From NCBI GenBank assembly GCA_949316235.1, contig OX438754.1:2403501-2467500 (forward strand): a stretch of DNA of 64,000 nucleotides. Reading direction: 5' to 3'. Source of the DNA: Oegoconia quadripuncta. Taxonomy: Eukaryota; Arthropoda; Insecta; Lepidoptera; Autostichidae. The notes below the pieces were generated by a model. That model searched no databases. It was not told the DNA's origin and worked only from the letters and a program-made list of their open reading frames with translations. Shown here piece after piece: positions 22,565-32,990 of the stretch; within the stretch, counting starts at the first letter, position 1; each line of letters opens with the position of its first letter. Made by a program: the position numbers and the translations under genes.

Positions 22565-23045
22565 TACCACACGCGATTGATTTTGCCCAGAATCACACGT
22601 CAGAACTTAATCGATGACGAAATTACATAATAGAATATAACCCCAGCACTAGTAACACGACAGGCGCGATAGACGTTTATATCGCGTGGGATTATATTTG
22701 TGCTGCTCATTCGCTTGGACGAAATATAAATAAATATCTTTGCACATACACACAGCGCCATCTAGGTCCGCAGTAAACATCTAGGCTTGTGTTAATTACA
22801 CGAATACATTTTTTTTTTGTAAATAAATACATACATAAATGAAAAACATCCATAACTCGGGAACACATGTCTGTATTCATCATACAAACATATGCCCCTA
22901 GCGGGATTTGAACCCGTGATGTTTTGGTAAAGTGGGCAGTTTCTAAACACTACACCAAACAGTCGTTAATACAACTATCCCACTCTCACTTCTTCGTCGC
23001 GCGCGACAAACGATGCATGCTACGGGGGCAGAAATACTATTTATT
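22565..23045. repeat. Repeat L/M fragments around a SINE B copy
   Basis: 22565-22650 resembles repeat L. 22724-22975 is a minus SINE B (CAGCGCCATCTAGGTCC). 22975-23045 (CGTCGCGCGCGACAAACGAT) is the reverse complement of 27446-27507. Confidence 0.6.
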
Positions 23046-23274
23046 TGTACGACGAAAACGTGACAAACGATGATCTTTAAAAAATCTTTGTTAATTAACG
23101 GATGGATGGATGACTTTTGGCTTAATTGTTCTGCTAATTAAAAAAGCCGGAAATGTAAAGGAGTCACGTATTATTGACATTTTAAAGTTATTTTTTGACG
23201 CCATAAAAATAAAACGCATTTAAAAAGATTAAAAGAAATAATGGGTCATTTATTGTAGACGTGCGGATGTTGTT

Positions 23275-23580
23275 TTTACCCCAACTGCCCCCAAAAAGGA
23301 TGGTAATGTTTTTCGAGTGTATTTTATTTTGGATAACAACAGCTAACATTACATAATTTACAACAAATAGTTACTTCTGATACAGCCAAAACAGTTATCC
23401 ACTACTTAAATAATACAGACAATTTGTTGTATGTATATTTCTCTTACCTCATGTAGCCCTTGTCCGATTTTGAAGTGCAAAGTGTCGTTCGATGTGTCTC
23501 GATCCCCAGAGTGTTTTAAAGTATTGTAAAGTAAGAAATACAAAATATGCTGTCGGGTTTTTAAATACCTGCTTAAATAG
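23275..23580 (+). repeat. Dispersed repeat P copy 2 (interrupted)
   Basis: GATGGTAATGTTTTTCGAG start and CTGTCGGGTTTTTAAATACC end with an unrelated AT-rich insertion (23325-23450). Confidence 0.5.
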
Positions 23581-23757
23581 TTATCTATCATCTCTTGGCG
23601 TGGTCCCAATTTATTTAGGGTCGGTGCAGTACGTCTTTATCTTCCAATCTCCTCTATCAGCCGTTACGTCATCATTCACGCCCTTTTCGTTCATAACCCT
23701 CACACATTTCATCCATCTTTTCCACGGTCTTCCTCTTTCCAACCATCGATATCCATA
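23580..23757 (-). repeat. RTE 3' end fragment
   Basis: Reversed RTE C-terminus and UTR: CAATCTCCTCTATCAGCCGT and CACGGTCTTCCTCTTTCC parallel 5275-5370. Confidence 0.6.
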
Positions 23758-23782
23758 TTCATTAAATAGTTATCTATACATA

Positions 23783-24204
23783 TTGGGTCTTTACCTATGA
23801 AATTGGAGTTTTTTTTTCTTCGTTAAACATATGTACCAATTCCTGCGATTTTCAAAGCTACATCCAAATTTGTTTTTTATTTGGAAAATGGAATATTATT
23901 TCAAGGTTTCACATGAAATATTTTTTAATTTCTGGACTAATCACATAATAAATAAAATTTGTACAGAACTCTTTTCATGTGCTTCCCATAATTATTTCTT
24001 AGATTCGCTGAAACTTTTATAAAGCGGTTACTTTTAAAAATTAACGCTGTCTAGACTTAACCTAATGTTATCCGATAATACACACCAAGTTTAGCTAAAT
24101 TTGGATTTGCCGTTCCCAAAAAAAAATCAAAAATGTTTGTATGGAGAAAACAGTCTTAATGAAATTCTTCATACAAAACGCCAATTTCATAGGTAAGGAC
24201 CTAA
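23783..24204. mobile_element. MITE J, full 422-bp copy
   Basis: TA, then TTGGGTCTTTACCTATGAAA at left; right end is the reverse complement TTAGGTCCTTACCTATGAAA, then TA. No transposase inside. Copies at 673-866 and 42717-43082. Termini share ACCTATGAAATTGsCGTT with the truncated mariner at 40.1-40.7 kb. Confidence 0.8.
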
Positions 24205-24284
24205 TATAATAAAATTAAAGTGTCTGTGATTTCAATATTAAACCAATCTGAGAGCGGGTTAGTAGGTTTCTTTGGATACTACAG

Positions 24285-24430
24285 AGGATCCCAGCCTGGG
24301 CTCCTCTCGGACCAGCGCAGTTCCCAATCATCATCATATCAGCCACAAGCCTCCCCCATAGATTCCCAGAGCGACCGGTTGGAAGCTGCTGTATCCATCA
24401 ACTTCTGGCGACCTTCAATCGCCAAATACA
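24285..24430. repeat. Dispersed repeat H-like fragment
   Basis: CGACCGGTTGGAAGCTGCTG parallels AACTGGTTGGAAGCGGCTTG at 3877. Confidence 0.4.
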
Positions 24431-24639
24431 AAATAAAGGATTGTTGCGAATTCAGTTAAGGTTATGTTCCCGCTTGTAGGGTGTTTATCAATCCTTAATT
24501 AGATAAATAATTAAGGAAAAACTAGAACCCCGATCTTTATAGCCGGAATCGATTCTACACGTGCTTCTGACCAAACTAATTTCACGTTTCAGGTATACAA
24601 TAAATAACCTTGCATATGCAGGGTGTAATTTAACACAAA

Positions 24640-24990
24640 CATACCTAGTGTCACGCTTGTTTCCCGTAGGGGTAGGCAGATACCACAGACTTCCACTTGC
24701 TACGATCCTGACACACCTCTTCTGCTTCCTTCACTCTCATAAGGTTGTTCGTACATGCTCGTCGGTTTAGGATACTCTTGACTTGGCCCTTTCTTTAAGA
24801 CGTATCCGATTTGATCATGATACGTTCGCCGTGGTCTTCCCCTACCAACACTACCATCCACATTCGCTTCGTATATCTCTTTCGTAAGTCTTCTTTCATT
24901 CATCCTCTCCACATGTCCAAACCATCTCAGCATACCTTTTTCAATCTTTGTCACTACATCTTATTCACATCTACCTAATTTAACATCTAT
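24640..24990 (-). pseudogene. RTE-type reverse transcriptase C-terminal fragment
   Basis: Minus strand from 24954: [20 protein letters not shown] and [20 protein letters not shown], the standard RTE ORF2 end; 84 open codons, 5'-truncated. Confidence 0.8.
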
Positions 24991-25059
24991 ATACCCCAAA
25001 ATACCTCGGGTGTTTAAAGACGAACGTCTACAGGGTGAATTTGAATTCGTGTAATTCCC

Positions 25060-25145
25060 ATTAACTGGTGACGCTATTCTTGATTACGAACAAAAAATTT
25101 GCGATTACCCATACAAAGTAAACTATTTTGAAACCACCACTTTAG
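25060..25145 (-). repeat. Single relative of the 62-bp minisatellite unit
   Basis: Reversed, it reads ATAGTTTACTTTGTATGGG, TAATCGCAAATTTTTTG and GTAATCAAGAATAGCG; compare 47459-47555 (GGTTTACTTTCTATGGGTAA, then GTAGTCAAGAGTAGCG). Confidence 0.6.
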
Positions 25146-25251
25146 TATAATAAATAAGCAAATAATTAGCATTCGTTGTTGAGGAAATAAAAATGCTATT
25201 GGTTGCTTATAAGACACGTGGCAAATAACAAGCCCTAATTGGTTGTTGCAG

Positions 25252-25328
25252 GCGGGGGCAAATGGCGTCGGTGCGGCTCGCTGAGCGCGCCCCGCTCCGC
25301 GCCCCCTCCCGAGCCCCGGCCTCCATCG
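25252..25328 (+). CDS. Candidate coding exon (GC-rich), unknown protein
   Basis: Preceded by TTGGTTGTTGCAG (possible acceptor) and ended by ATCG|GTAAGT, a strong donor. ATG at 25262 opens MASVRLAERAPLRAPSRAPA, phase 1 out. Far richer in CpG than surroundings, so it could equally be a first exon with an unmethylated promoter; ATTGG (CCAAT reversed) sits 12-15 bp upstream. Splices in frame to 28065-28150. Product not recognised. Confidence 0.5.
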
Positions 25329-25689
25329 GTAAGTTCTGGTTGATCTACAAGTACCATAGACACCTAATGTAATTAACTCTTGTCAATTAGCAAAGGTATG
25401 GGGGAGGCGGGGTAACTGCATTGCGATATACCCCAACAAGCTTATTTACGTGTCCTTGATAGAGCCAATAAGAGTATAATAAATTGGCAGGTTTGGCCAA
25501 TAACTGATTCGAAATTTTTGGGCACCCGTTCTATTATCCTGATGTGTTGACAGATGCCCCTTGCCGGTTATTAGTGTCTATGAACAGTGTAGCAGGCAGG
25601 ATGGATGTGTTGTAAACAATAGATTAGCACTTAATGTGAATGGAGTGTTTTGCTTGCCGACCGAGCAATTTGAAATGTTTAAAAAAAAT

Positions 25690-25985
25690 TATTTATTGTT
25701 AATTGGATACGCGTTTGACCACAATCTCACCTGATAGGAAGTGACGATGTGGCCGAAGATGAAGTACGCGATCTCAGTTGATGCCTATTCACCCTGCTCT
25801 TGAAGATCCCGAGATTGTAGGATTCAGGAAAGACTGACGCCGGAAGAGAGTTCCATGCCTTGGCTGTTCGCATTATGAATGAAGAGTCGAATCGCTTAGT
25901 GCGAATGTTCGGTATGTTAACTACATACGGGTGGAATCCCTTCCCGCGTTTAGTAGTCCGAAGATGAAACTTCATCAGAATTCAC
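25690..25985 (-). pseudogene. LINE family E, reverse transcriptase C-terminus
   Basis: Minus strand from 25975: HLRTTKRGKGFHPYVVNIPN, RTAKAWNSLPASVFPESYNL, then the tail CAGGTGAGATTGTGGTC. 82 open codons. Same protein end at 41828-42178. Lies in the intron between the two candidate exons. Confidence 0.75.
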
Positions 25986-26462
25986 CTGCATGGAGTTACG
26001 TTCTTTACCACATACTCTTTTCTCATCTTATCATAATCTATTATACAAATCACTTAAAGGTTAAATGAATGGATAAACTGTGGCACGGAAACCGTTTTAA
26101 AGTTTATCTGTATACAGGTGAGTCGTTATAAACTATAACTTATTAAATTATAAATGTCCTTCTCCAGGCATTTTTTTTTGCCAAATTACAATACTATCAG
26201 TTCAAAGTAGACGTTTAGTCGTGAAAAGGTAACAGACATCTTTAGTGTGGATTGTTTGAACAAACACACCAGTGGGACCAATCGCGCTATTTTACAACGG
26301 TTTTACGTTCGAACGGAACGTTTTTGGGTTTGGTTTAGCTTTGGTATTATCGTTCATACGTAGCGCGATCGGCCCCCTGTTTTTTTTTTAATATTTGTCA
26401 TAATTCAGTTTTCCTCCTGAAAATTTTGATTTAGCCTTTAAAAAATAGCTGATTCAATTAAA

Positions 26463-26535
26463 TGTGCTCCGCTAGGAATTGAACTCCTCAACTGCCGTTT
26501 CGTAAAATTTGCATAGAACCACGAAGGTGGTTAAC
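26463..26535 (-). repeat. Degenerate tRNA-like SINE head
   Basis: Reversed: ACCTTCGTGGTTCTATGC and GTTCAATTCCTAGCGGAGC, a decayed relative of the family C head. Confidence 0.4.
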
Positions 26536-26679
26536 AATCTTAACCATAAATTGAAGATTTAGAAAACCCTTGACTAAATTTAGGAAACAAACGCTTATAT
26601 CGTCCAGCAGCATGGCAACTTGCGATATAGATATTGTACTCTGTTAAATGTAATTTTTTGGTGCAATAAAAAATATATT

Positions 26680-26845
26680 GCCCGCGTCGGATTTTCCCGA
26701 CACTTACGAGTACAACCTTGGGATCTTCAAGTCTAGAGTGAATAGGCATTTACTGGGTGCGCGTGATACATCTTCGGCTACATCGTCACTTTCCATCAGG
26801 TGAGATTGTAGTCAAACGCGAAACCAGTTTTTAATAAAAAAAAAA
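26680..26845 (+). repeat. LINE family E 3' end
   Basis: CAACCTTGGGATCTTCAAG, CATCAGGTGAGATTGTAGTC and an A run ending ~26845. Confidence 0.7.
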
Positions 26846-26869
26846 ATATTAATAGTTAATTATACATTT

Positions 26870-27580
26870 TATCGCGGTCGTCTGTCAAAATGAGCGACAT
26901 ATTAGTCGTACCTACAGCAGCATATTTACAGATGCGCGCGATATAACGTGTGAACTTTATCGCGTGTTTTTTTTATGCACTACGGGTTCGTACTTGACTT
27001 CAATCACACCTGATGTTAAGTGAAAATGAGGTCGAATTGTACTGACCCGGAAACCCCAACACATTTGGGGGACTGGTTATCTTATCTCTGACAACCGGAA
27101 CACAACAATGCTATTAACATTGCTGCTTAGCGGCAGATTTAGATAAGATGGTGGTAGGTAGCCAGGCAGACATTTTAAAATGCACTACCACCAACCAAAC
27201 AGAGTACTTAATATTGTATATTAATTGTAATTAAAATATTAATATCATGTACCCTGCTGGGGATTGAACCCGCAACCTCCGAATCGTAAACCCAATGTTG
27301 TTTGCATTGAGCCACGGAGGTGTGTGTTCATACTACCCATGCAGGCGTACATTAAACCAAATGATAGCGTTAAAAGCTAAATTTGGAAACGGCTTTAATT
27401 AATGTCCATCAATCATGGCTAAGAACCACCGCTAGAAAACCTGCCCCCCGTAGCCTGACATCGTTTGTCGCGCGCGACTTAGGTGAGAGAGAGAGAGTGG
27501 TATAGTTGTATAATTCGTCCAGGATAATGAGCAGGACAAATATTCTCACACGTTTATCGCGTCTGTCATGCTAAGAGCTG
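26870..27580. repeat. Repeat M split by a SINE C copy
   Basis: 26870-26964 and 27323-27580 flank a minus SINE C (26965-27322, which itself has an AT insertion near 27205-27245). 27446-27507 (ATCGTTTGTCGCGCGCGACT) is inverted relative to 22975-23045. Confidence 0.55.
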
Positions 27581-27805
27581 CTTTCAAATAAAAAAAACCA
27601 TACATATTGGTTCATCCGTTTAAGGGCTACGGTGACACATACAGACACACATATAGCGCTCAAAACTTAAAAATCCCTCTTTTTTTGCGTCGGGGGTTAT
27701 AAGGGCACATGTTTATGTGATGAATACGGACCTGTGTACCAGAGTAGATTTTTTTCATTTATATTAGTTTACCTATAGTAATTAAGAGTATAAATATATA
27801 TTTAT

Positions 27806-28012
27806 TGACGACCGATTGGTGTAGTGGATAGTGATCCTGTCAGCGAAACCAACGGTTGCCGGTTCGAATCCCGCGAGGGGTAAATGTTTGTATGATGAAT
27901 ACGAACATTTATTCCCGAGTCATGGATGTTTATATAAATATTTATGTATATTTATCCATTATCTAGTATTCATAGTACAAGCTTTGCTTAGTTTGGGACT
28001 AGATGATTGAAA
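27806..28012 (+). repeat. SINE family A, full copy
   Basis: Head CCGATTGGTGTAGTGGATAG, B box CCGGTTCGAATCCCG, tail TTTGGGACTAGATGATTG, A run. Ends only ~50 bp before the candidate exon at 28065. Confidence 0.88.
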
Positions 28013-28064
28013 AAAAAAGCATCGGAATGACTACCGCAACTAAATTATTCATCTCTTCCACCAG

Positions 28065-28150
28065 AATATTCGATAACGGAGGTGTCGTTCGTACTTCACG
28101 ACTTATCCTGGAGGAGCTCAGATGGACCTCAGACCGACGTGGATGGAAAG
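28065..28150 (+). CDS. Candidate coding exon, unknown protein
   Basis: Acceptor TCATCTCTTCCACCAG, donor GGAAAG|GTATGT. Two leading bases join the G of 25252-25328, giving (E)YSITEVSFVLHDLSWRSS then DGPQTDVDGK, phase 0 out. The matched phases across 2.7 kb and both strong splice sites support a real gene. I do not recognise the protein. A third exon was not located with certainty; 44489-44612 is a weak possibility. Confidence 0.55.
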
Positions 28151-28414
28151 GTATGTGATTCATTATTTTTGATTGGAAACTTCAAAATAACTTACGTACT
28201 TACAGTGTTAACGATATGCCTCAACTTTGCCTATAGTGTGAACGCAAACCGCAATCGTAACAAATGGGTATACCAAATATGTCGGCTTGAATCTGTGACG
28301 CACTTTTAACCGGAACGATTCGTAGCTGTTTTAACAGCTACTAGTAGTATTGCCAGATGTCCCGCTTTTTAGCCCTCACAGGACGCGTCCCGCCAGTAGG
28401 TACTCTGATCAGGG

Positions 28415-28545
28415 GCTCTGTTACATAATTTCATCGTTATCGGTTACGTTCTGACATGTGATTGGTTGATTCATCGCTCGCTCGGCAATTTGACGCCTTC
28501 TCATTGGTCAATGTAATCGATGTTACATAATCTAAGGGCAGGTCT
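28415..28545. repeat. Dispersed repeat L
   Basis: ACATGTGATTGGTTGATTC, GCTCGCTCGGCAATTTGACG, TTCTCATTGGTCAATG, with GTTACATAAT near both ends. Confidence 0.6.
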
Positions 28546-28560
28546 ATAAAAATGCCGCAT

Positions 28561-28713
28561 TTTATCTATTGATCCAGGTAAACCATTTGACGCGGTAGAT
28601 ACATAGGTGCCTATTTTATCTATTGATCCAGGTAAACCATTTGACGCGGTAGATACATAGGTGCCTATTTTATCTATTGATCCAGGTAAACCATTTGACG
28701 CGGTAGATACACT
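28561..28713. repeat. Tandem repeat, 54-bp unit x ~2.8
   Basis: TTTATCTATTGATCCAGGTA recurs at 28561, 28615 and 28669 with no visible mismatch, so the array is young. Confidence 0.93.
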
Positions 28714-28856
28714 TTAAAATCATTTTTAATAGGCCATAATCCTCTGAATTCGCCGTTCATGTGATTGAAAGAATGAAATCTCGTACAAAAGAGATGACAT
28801 CGGCGCATCGTACGATTGAAAACGTTAAACCATAAAGGTGAGTGGGGTATTCGTAT

Positions 28857-29130
28857 TTTTTTTTTTTTTTTTTTTTTTTTTAATTAGAATGGGATCGCTC
28901 TTGACCTTAATCTGGACTAATGTCGAGATAAGGTCTACGATGGAACGAGCTTTCCCAGAAGATGCCTATTTAACCTGACTTTAAAGAGCTGCGGGTTATA
29001 TGCGATTGGAAACACAGACGGAGGCAATGCGTTCCACTCCATAGCCGTGCGCATGAGAAACGAAGACCTAAAACGCTTGGTCCTTATAAATGGCACGTCA
29101 ACTAAGTGTGGGTGATATCCTGCGGTATTA
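28857..29130 (-). repeat. Non-LTR retroelement 3' end with poly-A
   Basis: A long T run (28857-28882) then reversed C-terminal coding (ATGCGTTCCACTCCATAGCC, GCGCATGAGAAACGAAGACC), a diverged relative of the family E end. Confidence 0.6.
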
Positions 29131-29529
29131 TAGATGCTATATTCATTATAGATGCTAAGAATTCATGTGAGTTTTTGATAGATATCTTTCAATAAAAAGA
29201 TTTTATTATACAACGTTTTTTAGGAATCCGTACTATGCCGAAAGGGGGTTAGGTATCGCGGACAAAAGACGTTTCCTTGAGTAAAACATTTTTTTGAGCA
29301 AAAAATTTTTTTTTGCGTTGACTACCGCTGTGATCAATTTTGTATGTTAAACTTAGTTCTTCTCCATACCTTTATGCTTAGTACCCTCTTTACAACTAAC
29401 CTTGTAGAGGCGTAACAATCGTCTCTCATATACCTATGTATTATTGTCAATCAAAGCGAAGAATACCATTGGGGCACTTTTTTAATTTTTATTTTACTTT
29501 GCTTTTTTTTATTTTCATTTTACAGTACT

Positions 29530-29826
29530 TTTTGTTTATGCACGAGTTTGCACTTAACCTCAATAACACCCGATGTTAAGTGAAGATGAGGCCGACGGTG
29601 GAAGCGTACTGACCCGGAAACCCCATCTTATCTCTGACAACCGAAACACAACAATGCTATTGACATTGCTGTTTGGCGGCAGAGTTACATAAGATGGTGG
29701 TAGCTAACCGGACGGACATTAAAAATGCCCTACTACCAACCAAACCGAGTACTAAACATGTATCGCGCTGGGGATCGAACCCGCAACCTCCGATTCGAAA
29801 ACCTTATGTTGTTGAGCCACGGAGGC
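29530..29826 (-). repeat. SINE family C, internally shortened
   Basis: Tail at 29535 and head at 29826 reversed; part of the body near 29625 is deleted. Confidence 0.8.
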
Positions 29827-29934
29827 GGTCAAGGGATCATGTTATCTTTAATCATGTAGAAGAGGCCTGTATGAATAAATATAACGCGGACTGTACCTAC
29901 ATTTGTCCCTTTGTTATTACCCAACAGGCCCATA

Positions 29935-30125
29935 AAGGAGCGTAATGTTTTTCGAGTGTATGTATGTAGATTTCTATGTTACCTTCTGTACCCTAAACGG
30001 CTTGATCGATTTTGAATTGCAAGGTGTCGTTCGAATCGTCTTGATCCCTAGAATGTTATAACATAGAAAATACAGTTGTCCGCACGATACAAAATATGCT
30101 GTCGGATTTTTTGGTTTTTGAATAC
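29935..30125 (+). repeat. Dispersed repeat P copy 3
   Basis: GGAGCGTAATGTTTTTCGAG, then TGTCGTTCGAATCGTCTTG and GCTGTCGGATTTTTTGG. Confidence 0.65.
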
Positions 30126-30126
30126 T

Positions 30127-30428
30127 TAAATGGGTCTTCCCTCGTAAAATGAGGGAGTATGGGCCCTAGTTCACCACGCTGGCCCAATGCGGGTTGGGGA
30201 CTTCACATGCCTTTGAATTTTTATTTCTCAGGCATGCAGGTTTCCTCACGGTGATTTCCTTCACCGTTCATGAGCAGTCGGATAAATGCCCATTAGTTAT
30301 TAAATTAAAAAAAAAGCTCATTGGTACACGGTCTGCCTGAAAATCGAACCCAGACCTCCTAAATAAACTATTCTTATTCTTATTCTTAAATTGGGAGATT
30401 GCGTCTTAACCGCTGAGCCACCGACGCT
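30127..30428 (-). repeat. Third tRNA-headed SINE family
   Basis: Reversed: GCGTCGGTGGCTCAGCGGTT head, GGTCTGGGTTCGATTTTC B box, then CACCGTGAGGAAACCTGCAT and CATTGGGCCAGCGTGG body. A TTCTTA microsatellite sits in the anticodon region (30367-30390). Body fragments at 12046 and 40800. Confidence 0.75.
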
Positions 30429-30462
30429 CGTATTTATTTATTATTGACTCTTTATTACAATA

Positions 30463-30616
30463 TCCGGTTGTCAGGGATAAGATAGCCAGTCCACCAAATG
30501 TGTTGGGGTTTCCGGGTCAGTCTTTCTTTCTTTCTTTCTTTTCTACGACTTCATATTCACTTAACATCAGGTGTGATTGAGGTCAAGTACCAACCCGTTG
30601 TGCATAAAAAAAAATG
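30463..30616 (+). repeat. SINE family C, 3' half with (CTTT)n
   Basis: Starts at CCGGTTGTCAGGGATAAG, interrupted by a CTTT run (30521-30541), ends in the A tail. Confidence 0.8.
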
Positions 30617-30689
30617 TAAAGTTTATTTATCATCAACCTGTATATTCTTTTTTACTAGACAATCTTTCGTTAAAAGAAATGCATGGGTA

Positions 30690-30815
30690 AAGTTTTAATT
30701 CCGTTTCCGAGGCAGCGTCACACCCTCTTATTTTGGGAAAATCGATAAGGCACCGCGGCGGTTGTGGGGTTCGAACCCCGACCTACGCGCGCTCCGTCAA
30801 TACTAAGCTATTATG
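30690..30815 (-). repeat. tRNA-like element
   Basis: Reversed: TAGCTTAGTATTGACGG (A-box-like) and GTCGGGGTTCGAACCCCAC (palindromic B box/T arm). The cloverleaf cannot be completed, so a SINE remnant rather than a tRNA gene. Confidence 0.4.
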
Positions 30816-30954
30816 TTGTCTTTTCTGTGTGCTCGTAGTCAGAAAACGATGCAAAGTGCCACGCCAATGTGCAATTTGAACTGCTGAAAAGTTGCAGTGT
30901 CTCTTATTTCTAAAATATCTTTAGATTTCTCCATATTGTCCTATTACACAGAGA

Positions 30955-31560
30955 TATCCCAAACAATAGTGTTTGAGCAAACATTAAAAGTTTAATGTTT
31001 GAAACAACATCCACGGTTCACCTTACGAAATATACAGAAAAGACAATTGTTGATAAAATTTGACAGGTGCACTAAGAATTTTTGAATTTCTACTCCTGAA
31101 GGCGTTAAAGGGGGGAAGAAATATTTCAAACAAAAGCTCCGGAACCAACAATTTTTGAAAGAAAAGAGTGTTGTAACATTTTTTTTTATTCTTTCTTTAA
31201 AATCTTTTAAATAAGGCTGATTAAAACTGAGGCGGCGATTAAAACGCCACCGTGATAACCTTTAAATTATATTTCTAGATCTATTTGACTGTCTTAGCTG
31301 TTGATAGATAATTTTGATACTGACTGTATTTTTGTGACATTTTTAGACGTTTACCCTTCCGACTTGAATATAAATAGCTGACTATTAATACCAAATTCGC
31401 ACCCTATTCTGGAAGCCACGTGTCAGTGTTGATTTTAAACACGGAACTACATCATACGACATCTTTCCCTGCACCCGATGGAATCGAGCCTGCTAACGCT
31501 GAATGTGTCTATTTATCACTTGCAGGGGTGGGGTGTTAATGACACGATCGAATTTTGTCT
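30955..31560. other. Repeat T copy 2 then unassigned sequence
   Basis: 30955-31040 is repeat T (see 11270). 31041-31560 shows no exon or known repeat. Confidence 0.4.
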
Positions 31561-31574
31561 TTAAACTTAAGTAA

Positions 31575-31640
31575 ACGAGAGCCCTCGTATTCGATTAGCG
31601 ACGTTAAGCAACGTCTGATGCGCTAAGGTGACCACAGAAT
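31575..31640 (+). repeat. 5S rRNA-like fragment (SINE3-like?)
   Basis: GACGTTAAGCAACGTCTGAT then AAGGTGACCACA resemble the 5S internal promoter A-box region (GTTAAGCAACGTCGGG...GGTGACC). A second copy is at 42405-42470. Too short to be a 5S gene. Confidence 0.4.
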
Positions 31641-31754
31641 GTTTCCCTGGTCGGTGGTCCCAGATGTTGATGTCACAGAGGCGGTCAGGTGGCTACAAAT
31701 CCATGCGTGATGGTTTGTGTTCCATACTTTGGCTTAGTGAGAGTAGGTTATATC

Positions 31755-31890
31755 TCAATCGTTTATATATGTATTTATTTACGAAAAAAATGTATTTGTG
31801 TAGTTTATCAATTCATAATAAACCATCTGGCATTCATAATAGTTGCTTAGTGTGGAACTAGAGGGCGCTGTGTGTATGTGCAAAGATATT
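31755..31890 (+). repeat. SINE family B, 3' half
   Basis: Starts at TATGTATTTATTTACG, contains GGAACTAGAGGGCGCTG, ends at CAAAGATATT. Confidence 0.8.
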
Positions 31891-31976
31891 AAAAAGAATA
31901 CTGGAGACGATATACTGTGTTCATTTATTTAACACTAGCCACCCGCAATTACCTTTTATGAATATAATATGCATAC

Positions 31977-32320
31977 ATTAGATTAATGATTGGTCTCCGC
32001 GCCGCTACGACTAGATACCGTCGGCGTACTCGAAAAATGCGGCAACAAATACTACGCCGTATTCGGCGTACCCGCGCCAGTCACGCCACAAGTTCAAATT
32101 TCAAATTTTGGTTTAAGACTGATGCAAAATGCCGGTTTGCGTAGTCAAACTATGTAATAACAATACTACAAAAAACAAGAAAGATACTGGTCACATACCA
32201 TCAGTAAGTACCGTATAAATCTACACACTACAATATTGAGTTGCCGCATTCAGGAACCTGTTTTTTCTTCATAGTGCGGTATCTAGTCGTAGCGGCGCGG
32301 AGACCAATCATTAATCTAAG
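31977..32320 (+). mobile_element. P-type MITE with 43-bp inverted repeats and THAP-like exon
   Basis: Inverted repeats 31978-32020 and 32277-32319 are identical over 43 bp (TTAGATTAATGATTGGTC...). Both sides are flanked by ATGCATAC (31969-31976 and 32321-32328), an 8-bp target duplication. Inside, ATG at 32129 starts MPVCVVKLCNNN and runs to CCATCA|GTAAGT at 32203. The CxxxxC spacing after an MPxC start is that of THAP zinc-binding domains, which P-element transposases carry. So this is a deleted P-superfamily transposon keeping its ends and first exon. Confidence 0.8.
32129..32203 (+). pseudogene. THAP-domain first exon remnant
   Basis: 25 codons: M-P-V-C-V-V-K-L-C-N-N-N then ...DTGHIPS, ending at a consensus donor GTAAGT. 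Cys4 and Cys9 would be the first two ligands of a C2CH finger; the second pair would be in a missing exon. Confidence 0.6.
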
Positions 32321-32497
32321 ATGCATACATTATACATACATATAACCCTGTGGAAGTAATTCTCTAAATTATAATGAAAACTGTATCATAATAGGGTGGT
32401 TTAGAAGAAGTAAGCGGAGAAACCGACAGGCAGACGCGCCGCGTCACGTACTATGTGGACGTGCCACATATTCCTTTGCTAATTATTTGTCGTTTAT

Positions 32498-32653
32498 CTC
32501 GCTTGCGTTCGATCCCTAAATTTGTTAACACGTTAGTGCCCTAGAAGTAAGAATAAAGGGATAAACGTCTAATAGATAGACGTATCGAGTTACCATAATT
32601 TACTTCTAGGCTTACGTGGTACTTACCAAACTTAGCATTCGAACGCAACCGAG
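32498..32653. mobile_element. Foldback element N, copy 1
   Basis: Arms CTCGCTTGCGTTCGATCC... and its complement ...TTCGAACGCAACCGAG, with GCCCTAGAAGTAAG / TTACTTCTAGG inside. Second copy at 49457-49631. Confidence 0.65.
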
Positions 32654-32654
32654 C

Positions 32655-32740
32655 TAAAGTTAAAGATGCTTTATGTTGTAGCACACAGGATAGTCAATTT
32701 TACATGTTTTAAGCTACTGCTTGTTCAATGTGAAATATTT
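32655..32740 (-). repeat. LINE family D tail
   Basis: AAGATGCTTTATGTTG, AGTCAATTTTACATGTTTTA, CTTGTTCAATG parallel 2775-2870. Confidence 0.55.
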
Positions 32741-32799
32741 TCTGCCTACATTGATAGGTGAAGTCAAGCCATTTTCGTTCTTCACTATCGAAAGCAGTG

Positions 32800-32990
32800 T
32801 GCTAAGTGCGAGTTTTGTCTCGTTCGAACTTTACCATCGCGAACGCGTTTACGCAAAAAGTATCTATGAAAAAAATCGTTTTGCAAACTATCCGCTAGAG
32901 GCGCAGCACATTTCTTCATACAAATCGTCACGTAAACGTGAACGCGGTAGTAAAGTTAAGTCTAAACAAAACTCACACTCCGCCTTCTGA
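32800..32990. mobile_element. Inverted-repeat element
   Basis: Left arm GAGTTTTGTCTCGTTCGAAC...CGCGTTTACG; right arm is its imperfect complement, CGTAAACGTG...AACAAAACTCACACTCCG. Arms ~55 bp, loop ~70 bp, no ORF of interest. Confidence 0.6.

Noticed and set aside
24220..24459. 79-codon ORF
   Set aside because: Overlaps a repeat H-like fragment; Ser/Gln-rich composition comes from the repeat.
31575..31640. Functional 5S rRNA gene
   Set aside because: Only ~50 bp resemble 5S and the flanking stems are absent.
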